From: Propionibacteriaceae bacterium
GTDB lineage: Bacteria; Actinomycetota; Actinomycetes; Propionibacteriales; Propionibacteriaceae
Direction: 5' to 3'
Length of the DNA stretch: 45,854 nucleotides
NCBI GenBank assembly: GCA_027492545.1
Contig: JAPUEL010000016.1
Location: forward strand, 65,191-111,044
Shown in pieces: positions 39,304 to 45,854 of this stretch (within the stretch, counting starts at the first letter, position 1; each line of letters starts with the position of its first letter). The notes under the pieces are model-generated. The model had not been told where the DNA came from, searched no databases, and saw nothing but the letters and a program-made list of their open reading frames with translations. The position numbers and the translations under genes are program-made.

Positions 39304-40131
39304 TCAGTGGCCGAAGTGGTCCGAATCCATCAAGTGGTAGTCAGAGCTCTTCAGCGCGGTCAGGGTCCGGACCTCGTCGTCGGTCAGGCGCAGATTCAGC
39401 GCGGCGAAGTTCTCGGCCAGCCGCTCCCGGTTCGACGACTTCGGAATCGGCAGAAGCCCCTGCTGGATGTGCCAGGCGAGGACTGCCTGGGCGGGGGTGG
39501 CGTCGTGCGCGTCCGCGACCTCCCAGACGCTCGGATGCCCGATCAGCCCGGTGCCGGCGGCCAGCGGGGCCCACGACTCCGTCACGATCCCATGCTTCTC
39601 ATGGAACGCCCGCTCGGCGACGCGCTCGGTGAACGGGTTGCACTGGATCTGGTTGACCTCCGGTGCGACACCCGTGGCGTCGATGAGCCGCTGCAGGTGT
39701 TCGGGCTTGAAGTTGGACGTCCCGATGGCCCTGGTCAGCCCGCGCTCACGCGCCTCGATCAAGCCCTCCCAGGCGCGGACGTACAGGTCCTGGCCCGGGT
39801 TGGGCCAGTGGATGAGGACCAGGTCGACGTACTCGAGGCCCAGCCGGCCGAGGTTGCCTTCCACGCCCGCGACGGCGTCGCCGTGCCACTTCTTGTTGAA
39901 CTTGGTGGTGACGAAGACGTCCGCCCGAGGCAGCCCCGACTCCCGCACCGCCCGCCCGACGCCTTCCTCGTTGCGGTAGTTCTCCGCGGTGTCGACGAGC
40001 CGGTAGCCGATCTCGAACGCGGTGAGGCACATCTCGCGCACCTCGGCGTCGTCCAAGGGCCAGGTGCCGACGCCGATCGCGGGGATCTCGCTGCCGTCGG
40101 TGAGTGGGAGGGTGGGTGAGGTCTTCGTCAT
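39304..40131 (-). CDS. Aldo/keto reductase (2,5-diketo-D-gluconate reductase-like)
   Basis: A 275-residue NADPH-dependent (alpha/beta)8 reductase. The catalytic tetrad is recognisable: D in LVDTAENYRNE with Tyr55-like Y, K in FVTTKFNKKWHG, and H in LVLIHWPNPG. The signature LTRAIGTSNFKPEHLQ and the C-terminal coenzyme motif IPKSSNRERLAENF confirm the family. Substrate is broad or unknown; small aldehydes and ketosugars are usual. The ATG at 40131 was chosen from the alignment start (LPLTDGSEIPAIGVGTW); the open frame extends upstream without a family match. The gene stands alone between repeat regions. Confidence 0.92.
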   Translation of the reverse strand: MTKTSPTLPLTDGSEIPAIGVGTWPLDDAEVREMCLTAFEIGYRLVDTAENYRNEEGVGRAVRESGLPRADVFVTTKFNKKWHGDAVAGVEGNLGRLGLEYVDLVLIHWPNPGQDLYVRAWEGLIEARERGLTRAIGTSNFKPEHLQRLIDATGVAPEVNQIQCNPFTERVAERAFHEKHGIVTESWAPLAAGTGLIGHPSVWEVADAHDATPAQAVLAWHIQQGLLPIPKSSNRERLAENFAALNLRLTDDEVRTLTALKSSDYHLMDSDHFGH

Positions 40132-40223
40132 GTGCCCATTCTTGTCGACAGCGGGCATAGCACGGGGGCTGCGCTGCTCGGGGTGTCCCTTCGGCCGTCT
40201 GCGCATCCGTCCCTCGGGAGGGA

Positions 40224-40306
40224 TTTGAGCAAATGGCAAGGGTCGCGGAGTCCCTCCCGCGGGCGGTGAGCGTGGGGCCTACCGCGAACCCTGCCATTTG
40301 CTCAAA
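40224..40306. repeat. 83-bp palindromic element with 25-bp arms
   Basis: TTTGAGCAAATGGCA...CGCGG (40224-40248) pairs with CCGCG...TGCCATTTGCTCAAA (40282-40306) with few mismatches. It lies in the divergent region between the aldo/keto reductase and cobD. Confidence 0.7.
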
Positions 40307-40371
40307 CCAACCCCCAACGCCAGACTCCGACGGTGCGGCGCCCCCGCCGCGACGCTGACCTACCACGCTGC

Positions 40372-40377
40372 TAGCGT
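40372..40377 (+). promoter_or_regulatory. Candidate -10 of cobD (leaderless)
   Basis: TAGCGT is 7 nt before the GTG at 40385. No cobalamin riboswitch is seen between 40132 and 40384. Confidence 0.35.
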
Positions 40378-40384
40378 CGGCGCC

Positions 40385-41401
40385 GTGATCACGCGCGCGC
40401 TCGGCATCGTCCTCGGGGTGGCGGCCGACGCCGTGCTCGGTGATCCAGCCAGGCACCACCCCGTCGCGTGGTTCGGCAGCTTCGCCGGGCGCGTCGAGCG
40501 GTCCCTGTACGCCGACGACCGCGCCCGCGGCGCCGCGTTCACCGCCGCGACGGTGGCGCCGATCGTCGCGGCAGGTGTCGCGGCCGAACGCGCCACCAGG
40601 CGCCACCCCGTCGCGCACGTCGCCGCCACCGCACTGGCCACGTGGGCCGTCCTCGGCGCACGCAGCCTCGCCCGCGAGGGCCGGCTGATGGCTGACCGCC
40701 TCGACGACGGCGATCTCGACGGCGCCCGCGCCCGGCTCGGCCACCTCTGCGGCCGCGACCCTGCCGGCCTCGATGAGCCGGAGCTCGCCCGCGCCACCGT
40801 CGAGTCCATGGCGGAGAACACGGCCGACGCCGTGGTCGCGTCGCTGTTCTGGGGTGCCGTCGCCGGGATCCCCGGCCTTCTCGCCCACCGGGCGGTCAAC
40901 ACGCTCGACGCCATGGTGGGCCACCGCAACGACCGCTACGCCCGCTTCGGGACGGCCTCGGCGCGGTTCGACGACGCCCTCGACTACGTCCCCGCCCGCC
41001 TCACCGGCGTCCTGGCCTGCGTGGCCGCGCCGGTGATCGACGGGTCGACGGCGGACGCCTGGCGGGTGCTGCGCCGCGACGCGCGCAACCACCCGTCGCC
41101 CAACGGTGGCTGGTGCGAGGCGGCCTGGGCCGGCGCCCTCGGCGTGCAATTGGGTGGCCGCAACGTGTACTTCTCCCGTGTGGAGGAGCGTGGCCTCCTC
41201 GGCGACGGCCCGCGCCCCCGCGCGGCCGAGGTGCGGAAGGCGGCCCGGCTGGTGCGCGTGGTGACGGCGATGGCGACGGGACTTGCCGTGGTGGCGGGCT
41301 CCTCCGGCTGGCTGAGGTGCCGCGAAGCGGCCTCGAAGCCTATGAAGCGTGACCTGGTGGGCATGCGCTTGGAACGATTACGGAAGGGGAGTGGCGCATG
41401 A
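40385..41401 (+). CDS. cobD: Adenosylcobinamide-phosphate synthase with repeat-derived C-terminus
   Basis: A 338-residue membrane enzyme (CobD/CbiB) that attaches the aminopropanol arm to adenosylcobyric acid. Family blocks: VLGDPARHHPVAWFG near residue 18, ARATVESMAENTADAVVASLFWGAVAGIPG, AVNTLDAMVGHRNDRYARFG, and NHPSPNGGWCEAAWAGALGVQLGG. Several hydrophobic helices fit a membrane protein. The last 33 residues (SSGWLRCREAASKPMKRDL onward) are encoded by a copy of the CCGCTGGCTGAGG element and do not belong to the family. The stop overlaps the cobQ start (ATGA), so coupling is kept. GTG start chosen from the leaderless -10 and the family N-terminus. Confidence 0.92.
   Translation: MITRALGIVLGVAADAVLGDPARHHPVAWFGSFAGRVERSLYADDRARGAAFTAATVAPIVAAGVAAERATRRHPVAHVAATALATWAVLGARSLAREGRLMADRLDDGDLDGARARLGHLCGRDPAGLDEPELARATVESMAENTADAVVASLFWGAVAGIPGLLAHRAVNTLDAMVGHRNDRYARFGTASARFDDALDYVPARLTGVLACVAAPVIDGSTADAWRVLRRDARNHPSPNGGWCEAAWAGALGVQLGGRNVYFSRVEERGLLGDGPRPRAAEVRKAARLVRVVTAMATGLAVVAGSSGWLRCREAASKPMKRDLVGMRLERLRKGSGA
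41304..41350 (+). repeat. Half MITE-like element within the cobD 3' end
   Basis: Begins CCGGCTGGCTGAGGTGCCGC and continues through CGAAGCCTATGAAGCGT, matching the left arms of the full copies at 28967 and 39192; the right arm is missing. It is read in frame as part of CobD. Confidence 0.8.
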
Positions 41402-42852
41402 CCGGGATCCTCATCGCGGGCACGTCGTCCGACGCGGGCAAGTCCCTGGTGGTCACTGGTCTCTGCCGGGCCGCACGCCGTCGCGGGATCGACGTGGTGC
41501 CGTTCAAGGCGCAGAACATGAGCAACAACTCCATGGTGTGTGCCGACGGAGCGGAGATCGGCCGTGCGCAGTACCTGCAAGCGATCGCGGCGGGCAAGAC
41601 GCCGGCGTCGGCGATGAACCCGGTGCTGCTCAAGCCCGGCAGCGACCGGCGCTCGTTCGTCGTGCTCCGCGGCGAGCCCGCGGGCGCACTGGAGGCGGGG
41701 GAGTACGCCACGGGCCGGCGGCTGCTGGCCGAGGCCGCCCACGAGGCGTATCGGGAGCTGGCCGCCGCGCACGAGCTGGTGATCTGCGAGGGCGCGGGCT
41801 CTCCGGCCGAGATCAACCTCCGCGACGGCGACTACACCAACATGGGCCTGGCCAGAGCGTTCGACCTGCCGGTGGTGCTCGTCGGCGACATCGACCGCGG
41901 TGGAGTGCTGGCCTCCATCTACGGCACCTGGGGCCTCCTCGACGACGAGGACCGCGCCCTCCTGGCCGGGTATCTGATCAACAAGTTCCGCGGCGACCAG
42001 GCCATCCTCGACCCCGGACTTGGCGAGCTCACCCGCCGCTGCGGGCTGCCGTCGTTCGGGGTGTTGCCCTGGCTGCCGGGCGTGTGGCTCGACGGCGAGG
42101 ACGCGCTCGAGGTGGGCCGGTGGCGCAGCGACGCCCGGCCCGCCGCGCCCGCGGGTAGCGCCACGTTGCGGGTCGCCGTCGTCCGGCTGCCGCGCATCTC
42201 CAACGCCACCGACGTCGATGCGCTGGCCCAGGAGCCGGGGGTCGACGTCGTGGTGACGACGGATCCTGCCACCGTTGCGGCGGCGGATCTCGCGGTGCTG
42301 CCGGGGTCGCGGTCCACGTTGACGGACCTGGCGTGGTTGCGGGAGACCGGTATCGCGGCCGCGATCGAGGCACGCGCCGAGGAGGGGCGGCCGGTGCTGG
42401 GGATCTGCGGCGGCTTCCAGATGCTGACACGCACCATCACGGACCCCGTCGAGGCCGGCCACGCGGGCGCCGTCCCCGGCCTGGGGCTGCTGCCCGCGGA
42501 CACGGTGTTCCACCCGGACAAGGTGCTGGGCCGGCCGTCGGGAAGCTGGCGGGGGCACGACGTCGAGGGCTACGTCATCCACCACGGTCGGGTGCGGGTC
42601 GACGACGGGCACGAGGAGTTCCTCGAGGGCGTCCGGTCCGGTGCGGTGTGGGGGACGATGTGGCACGGGTCGCTGGAGTCCGACGGGTTCCGCCGAGCGT
42701 GGCTCGCAGGGGTCGCGGATGCCGCGGGGGTGTCGTGGACGCCGACGGAGGCGCCAGGTTTCGCGGCGCGGCGGGAGTCGATGATCGAGACGGTCGCCGA
42801 CGCTCTGGAGGCCCACGCCGACCTCGATGCCCTCCTGGGACTGGCTCGTTGA
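41398..42852 (+). CDS. cobQ: Cobyric acid synthase
   Basis: A 484-residue amidotransferase that amidates adenosylcobyrinic acid a,c-diamide at four side chains to give cobyric acid, the substrate of CobD. The N-terminal synthetase domain starts with the ATP loop GTSSDAGKS and carries FKAQNMSNNSMV. The C-terminal glutamine amidotransferase has its Cys337 in GICGGFQML, with the YVIHHGRV block toward the end. The ATG overlaps cobD by 4 nt, and a GGAAGGGG ribosome site lies 7 nt upstream, after the inserted repeat. It is the last gene before the gene-poor segment. Confidence 0.95.
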   Translation: MTGILIAGTSSDAGKSLVVTGLCRAARRRGIDVVPFKAQNMSNNSMVCADGAEIGRAQYLQAIAAGKTPASAMNPVLLKPGSDRRSFVVLRGEPAGALEAGEYATGRRLLAEAAHEAYRELAAAHELVICEGAGSPAEINLRDGDYTNMGLARAFDLPVVLVGDIDRGGVLASIYGTWGLLDDEDRALLAGYLINKFRGDQAILDPGLGELTRRCGLPSFGVLPWLPGVWLDGEDALEVGRWRSDARPAAPAGSATLRVAVVRLPRISNATDVDALAQEPGVDVVVTTDPATVAAADLAVLPGSRSTLTDLAWLRETGIAAAIEARAEEGRPVLGICGGFQMLTRTITDPVEAGHAGAVPGLGLLPADTVFHPDKVLGRPSGSWRGHDVEGYVIHHGRVRVDDGHEEFLEGVRSGAVWGTMWHGSLESDGFRRAWLAGVADAAGVSWTPTEAPGFAARRESMIETVADALEAHADLDALLGLAR

Positions 42853-43079
42853 CGGTCGGCCTTCGCGTAGTGAAATGCCAGTGAAGTCGAGGCTGGGGCG
42901 GGCTGGCTTCCGGTCGCTGCGCCTCCGGGAGTCATGGCAGGCGCATGGGGTCTGATTGTTGCAGATAGTGTGATAGAGGGTCCGCGTCTCTCCAAGCCGC
43001 AGGGGCTTCCGGGATCAGGGGGGCCCGGGGGCGGGGGCCCAGGTGGCGGGTGCGGGTAGGTCCTGGAGCCGTGTGAGGG

Positions 43080-43235
43080 CCTTAGGGGCCTGCCCAGCCC
43101 AGGCTGGTTGGCTGCCAGGTAGAGGATGTCTCGTCTGGCTCGGCGGGCTACAAGGGTGGCGGGCATGGTGCGAAGGCGGTATAGCATGCGTTGTGGTTCC
43201 CAGCGGCGTCCCTCGTGGCGGCGAGGGCGAGGCTT
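43080..43235 (-). pseudogene. Possible C-terminal remnant of a transposase
   Basis: On the minus strand the translation reads PQRMLYRLRTMPATLVARRA then RRDILYLAANQPGL. This recalls the basic C-terminal ends of some insertion-sequence transposases (RL..MPA.LV..ARR..L.L). There is no complete frame, terminal repeat or catalytic motif, so this is only a suggestion. Confidence 0.25.
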
Positions 43236-43261
43236 TCGGCCCAAGCCTGGCGAGGGTGAGC

Positions 43262-43435
43262 CGTCAAGCGCGGGCCGAGTGGGTCCCGCTGAAGGACGAG
43301 AACGCGATTGCGGAAGGGCAGAGCGCTGACGCGCTCGTGAAGAACGCGATGCGGTTCCGCGAGTTCGCGCCGGCCAGCGTGGGATGCCGCCACGCGCCTG
43401 TAGCCGAAAACCCGACGGACTACATTGACGCCTGA
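43262..43435 (+). pseudogene. Unidentified coding-sequence fragment
   Basis: A 57-codon stretch with strong G/C at third positions ends in TGA and reads WVPLKDENAIAEGQSADALV then KNAMRFREFAPAS. It looks like the 3' end of a real gene, but the sequence upstream in frame looks non-coding. I recognise no family. Confidence 0.25.
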
Positions 43436-43553
43436 CGATTGCACATCTACCCCCTGTCCGATGGGTGCCATCGCTCGCGGATAGGTGAACCTCATGCCCG
43501 TTAGCATGCTTTTTGACGATAGGGTTGCCCGGTAAACTTCAAGGGGGAAACTG

Positions 43554-44339
43554 ATGGTTCCAATCAAGACCACTGTCGAGGACATCCAGAAGCTGCTGGC
43601 TTACCTGGGAAAGCAGATCGGCTGGGTCGAACCGGCGAAGATCGAAAAGGCGCTGGGGTCCTTCGATGACCGCAAGGTCGGCGCGATGGTGGAGTTCGGT
43701 CTCATTCTCCGCGACGGCGGCAACCTACGAACTACCCCACGCGGACAGCTGTTCAACTCCGACCAGCGGGCCGCACTGCGCGAAGTTCTGTCGAGCGTCG
43801 AACTATATCGCGCGACGCTGGAGTGGGCGCACTACGGAAAGCGCGCCGAGGCGACGACCTCCGAGATCGGGCAGTACTGGGAGGCGTCCCACAAGGACAC
43901 GCTCGGCGGTCTCAGCGGTTCGACCCTCGCGTCTGGTGCTGTGACCTTCGGTCGAATCGTGGACGGCGCGGGGATCGGAACATTCCTGGTCGGCCGTAGC
44001 GGCAAGGAGACTCGTGTCACATTCGACCTCGCGGGAGTAGATGTCCTCATCAACGGCGGCACGCCTGCGGAGGTGCCGGAATCAGAAGCTGGAGAGGATG
44101 CAGCGCCCGACGTGTCGGGAGCCACACTCGTCGGCGCACCCGCCACTCCGCCTCCGCCTGTGACCACCCAAACGCTCGGGGCTCCTGCGCCCAGCGTGTC
44201 CACGTCAACCAGCCCCAGCGTGCATGTCAACGTCGAAATCCACATCGCCGCCGACGCCACGGCGGACACGGTGCGCGAGATCTTCAAGAATATGGCTCGG
44301 TACGTCCTCGACAAGCACGTTGCAGATGACGGCGAGTAA
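43554..44339 (+). CDS. DUF5343-like protein, first gene of a HEPN pair
   Basis: A 261-residue soluble protein. Residues 1-70 look like a winged helix (IQKLLAYLGKQIGWVEPAKI, then AMVEFGLILRDGGNLRTTPRG), as in DUF5343-type proteins. Residues 75-165 are helical. A Pro/Ser/Thr/Ala-rich linker (about 175-220) leads to a C-terminal strand-helix module, VHVNVEIHIAADATADTVRE then IFKNMARYVL, a pattern I associate with this family. The ATG at 43554 has an AAGGGGG ribosome site. It overlaps the HEPN gene by 14 nt. Codon use is less GC-biased than in the chromosomal genes left of 42.8 kb, suggesting transfer. Antitoxin, DNA-binding or sensor role is inferred. Confidence 0.65.
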   Translation: MVPIKTTVEDIQKLLAYLGKQIGWVEPAKIEKALGSFDDRKVGAMVEFGLILRDGGNLRTTPRGQLFNSDQRAALREVLSSVELYRATLEWAHYGKRAEATTSEIGQYWEASHKDTLGGLSGSTLASGAVTFGRIVDGAGIGTFLVGRSGKETRVTFDLAGVDVLINGGTPAEVPESEAGEDAAPDVSGATLVGAPATPPPPVTTQTLGAPAPSVSTSTSPSVHVNVEIHIAADATADTVREIFKNMARYVLDKHVADDGE

Positions 44340-44892
44340 GGACTGGATACCCAATCTCGAACGGCTTCGGGAGTTCCAGGAGGCCTATCGGCTCCCTGTT
44401 TCAGATATCGCCCGCCAGGCTCCTGCGCAAGCTCTCCACTCGCTCCGTGAATCCGCGCAACGCGCTCCCGCGAGCTACCGGCCGTATCTGGAAGAGGCCA
44501 TCGACTGCTACGAGGCAAATGCCTACCGCGGAGCTGTGCTGATGGTCTGGGCAGCCACGATCGATCATCTGTACTCGGTGATCGACGGGCACAGAGGCGG
44601 CTTCAAGTCGATGCAGGCCGCGAACAAGACTCGGTTCGAGACCGCACACAACTATCGAAAGATCGGCAAGAAGAACGATCTTTTGTACGTCAGCGACGCC
44701 AACTTCTTCTTGCTATGCGAGGACGCGGGTGTCTTCAACAAGAACGCTCGCAGCGTACTGGACGATGCGCTCAAGACGCGCAACCGTTGTGGACATCCGA
44801 CCGGCTACGCCGTCGGACGCGAGGAAGTGGTGATCTTCATCGAACGGCTGATCAACAACTTCATCAGTGGCGCGATGATCGACTGGGACTGA
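44326..44892 (+). CDS. HEPN-like protein with RNxxxH motif, probable RNase
   Basis: A 188-residue, mainly helical cytoplasmic protein. Toward the end it has R152-N153-R-C-G-H157 (TRNRCGHPTGY), the Rx4-6H/RNxxxH catalytic motif of HEPN ribonucleases. Upstream lies a helix pair like those of HEPN domains (YLEEAIDCYEANAYRGAVLMVWAATIDHLY). A final helix (EVVIFIERLINNFISG) would close the bundle. HEPN proteins act as toxins or in phage defence by cutting RNA, usually held in check by a partner. The 14-nt overlap with the DUF5343-like gene suggests that partner. Identification rests on motif and layout; the domain is too diverged to be certain by eye. Confidence 0.6.
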   Translation: MTASKDWIPNLERLREFQEAYRLPVSDIARQAPAQALHSLRESAQRAPASYRPYLEEAIDCYEANAYRGAVLMVWAATIDHLYSVIDGHRGGFKSMQAANKTRFETAHNYRKIGKKNDLLYVSDANFFLLCEDAGVFNKNARSVLDDALKTRNRCGHPTGYAVGREEVVIFIERLINNFISGAMIDWD

Positions 44893-45316
44893 GCTCAAGG
44901 GGTTACTGAGGGGGTCGCCTCAACAGCGCCAGAGGGCGCGTCACGACTTTCGCGCAGCTCCGAGCCTCGTCCCTTCATCGCTCGCGAGCGATCCGAACCC
45001 CTGACGCTTGTTACGGCTGATCTCAGCCAGTTGGGTCGGCTGGATCGATCAGTAAGATCCCACTTCGCCCTGAAGGACCCGGCAAAGATAGCCGCCAACC
45101 CAGGCCGAGAAGAGACGCAGGGAACACCGTCACCGACACCGGCAGGCTGCCTGGGTCGTGTCACTGTCACTCACACACCCCATCCTTGCAGCACGAGCCA
45201 GCCAGGTCCCGCCTCCACTCCGTCTGCCGCGTCGTAGACGGTCCAGGGTGGCCGGCTCGTGGACTCATGCAGCGGCATACTTAGCGCAGACGCGGTCGCA
45301 TGACGGGGAACTGGAT
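44893..45316. other. 424-bp region without a recognised gene
   Basis: Open frames on both strands (up to about 90 codons) show no family resemblance or ribosome site. Nothing is recognised apart from a short palindrome tcgctcgcgagcga near 44980. It separates the HEPN pair from the lipoprotein gene. Confidence 0.45.
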
Positions 45317-45736
45317 GTGAGAAGTCTGGCGAGGGCGGGGCTTGTAGGGCTGACGGTTCTGATGGTGCCTGGTCTCTCGACGTGCGGTGGGCAAGGGGAG
45401 GCCATCGAGTCTGGTGACGTGTCCGTCTTGGTGTCGGAACGCGCCGACGGCGGGTTGGCTGCCCAAGGCGGAGGGACGCTGGAAGTGGTTGGCGGTTGCC
45501 TCGGAGCGAGCGGCTCGGTCATCGTGTGGCCGCACGGTACTCAGGTTGTCCAGGACCAGCCGTTGATGATCCGGATCCCAGGCGTGGGGACTTACACCCT
45601 TGGCGACGACGTGCTCGTCGCCGGAGGTTACGTTCTGGAGCATTCGTCCCGAATAGCTGAGGCAGGCGACTTCCTCGCGGGCGGTGTCACCGTCCCGACG
45701 GAGTGCGCGGAGCACGACATCTTCCTCGCGAACTGA
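45317..45736 (+). CDS. Small putative lipoprotein, unknown function
   Basis: A 139-residue protein. A basic start (VRSLAR) is followed by a hydrophobic segment (AGLVGLTVLMVPG) and a lipobox-like GLSTC with Cys23, although Thr at -1 is unusual. The mature part is beta-rich: VGGCLGASGSVIVWPHGTQV, then IRIPGVGTYTLGDDVLVAGG, a pattern shared by small secreted actinobacterial proteins of unknown role. Two further cysteines (in GGCLG and PTEC) may form a disulfide. The GTG at 45317 was chosen because GGGGAAC lies just upstream and the signal peptide begins there; the frame is open for 53 more codons upstream. It probably sits on the cell surface. Confidence 0.6.
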   Translation: MRSLARAGLVGLTVLMVPGLSTCGGQGEAIESGDVSVLVSERADGGLAAQGGGTLEVVGGCLGASGSVIVWPHGTQVVQDQPLMIRIPGVGTYTLGDDVLVAGGYVLEHSSRIAEAGDFLAGGVTVPTECAEHDIFLAN

Positions 45737-45854
45737 CCCTGCAGAATGCATGCACAGCCGCGGGGGCCAAGCTCCTCACGCGGGATCCGTGGACCAGGCT
45801 AGCCTGGCGCTTTCACGCCGGTGGGTGGACGGTAGCGGGTTGAGATAGCGAAAG
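45737..45854. other. End of window, no feature recognised
   Basis: The last 118 bases hold no supported gene, terminator or repeat. Confidence 0.4.

Larger units (their letters stand above)
42853..43553. other. Gene-poor 700-bp boundary region with possible gene remnants
   Basis: No intact gene is supported. Two stretches look like decayed coding sequence, one on each strand (listed separately). Between 42853 and 43050 nothing is recognised beyond G-rich runs. Confidence 0.5.

Noticed and set aside
40132..40384. Cobalamin riboswitch upstream of cobD
   Set aside because: No B12-box or the conserved stem arrangement could be found; the space is taken by a palindrome.
43148..43585. 145-codon minus-strand ORF before the HEPN pair
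   Set aside because: No ribosome site or family match, and it overlaps the probable promoter and start of the DUF5343-like gene.

Overview
The window is about 46 kb of very GC-rich DNA. It has dense, short-spaced genes with strong G/C at third codon positions, many GTG starts, a HAIR/HspR-type heat-shock operator, an actinobacterial DesA3-type desaturase pair and a DUF4129-MoxR-DUF58 operon. This points to a chromosomal segment of an actinobacterium. The trehalose-synthase-like GH13 enzyme, L-lactate dehydrogenase and cobalamin genes would fit a Propionibacteriaceae-like organism, but that is inference and no species is claimed.

Layout. 53-2286 (-): threonine catabolism (tdh, kbl). 2385-4180 (+): PfkB kinase, DUF2277 and a maltokinase-cap-like protein. 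4395-7646 (-): ldh and a divergent GH13 trehalose-synthase-like enzyme. 7938-10505 (+): clpB behind a HAIR operator. 10586-11957: a DUF1707 membrane protein and pdxH, divergent. 11954-15289 (-): a three-gene unit of subtilisin-like protease, unknown protein and ATP-grasp ligase. 15405-18757: lipoprotein sugar dehydrogenase, zinc alcohol dehydrogenase, and a divergent MmyB-like regulator. 18762-21625: MATE exporter, spermidine-synthase-like methyltransferase, histidine phosphatase. 21703-24088 (+): ferredoxin reductase and membrane acyl desaturase. 24227-28266 (+): a five-gene DUF4129/MoxR/DUF58 membrane operon, then DUF302. 29134-33218: CopB copper ATPase (-), divergent from an ArsR sensor plus MFS exporter (+). 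33292-35692 (+): two CorC/HlyC proteins. 35765-38820: GH3 beta-glucosidase divergent from a TetR regulator. 39304-40131 (-): aldo-keto reductase. 40385-42852 (+): cobD and cobQ. From about 42.9 kb the DNA looks different (gene-poor, possible gene remnants, slightly lower GC). It carries a DUF5343-like/HEPN gene pair and a small lipoprotein.

Two window-wide patterns stand out. First, many genes have a TANNNT -10-like hexamer only 6-10 nt before the start codon and no Shine-Dalgarno, as expected for leaderless mRNAs. Second, intergenic spaces are full of long palindromes of several families. These include a 105-115-bp MITE-like element, a 78-bp element and a 46-48-bp element, and some have rewritten the 3' ends of genes (cobD, the MFS exporter, the alcohol dehydrogenase).

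The best candidates for an undescribed system are the overlapping DUF5343-like/HEPN pair (43554-44892) and the protease/unknown/ATP-grasp operon (11954-15289).
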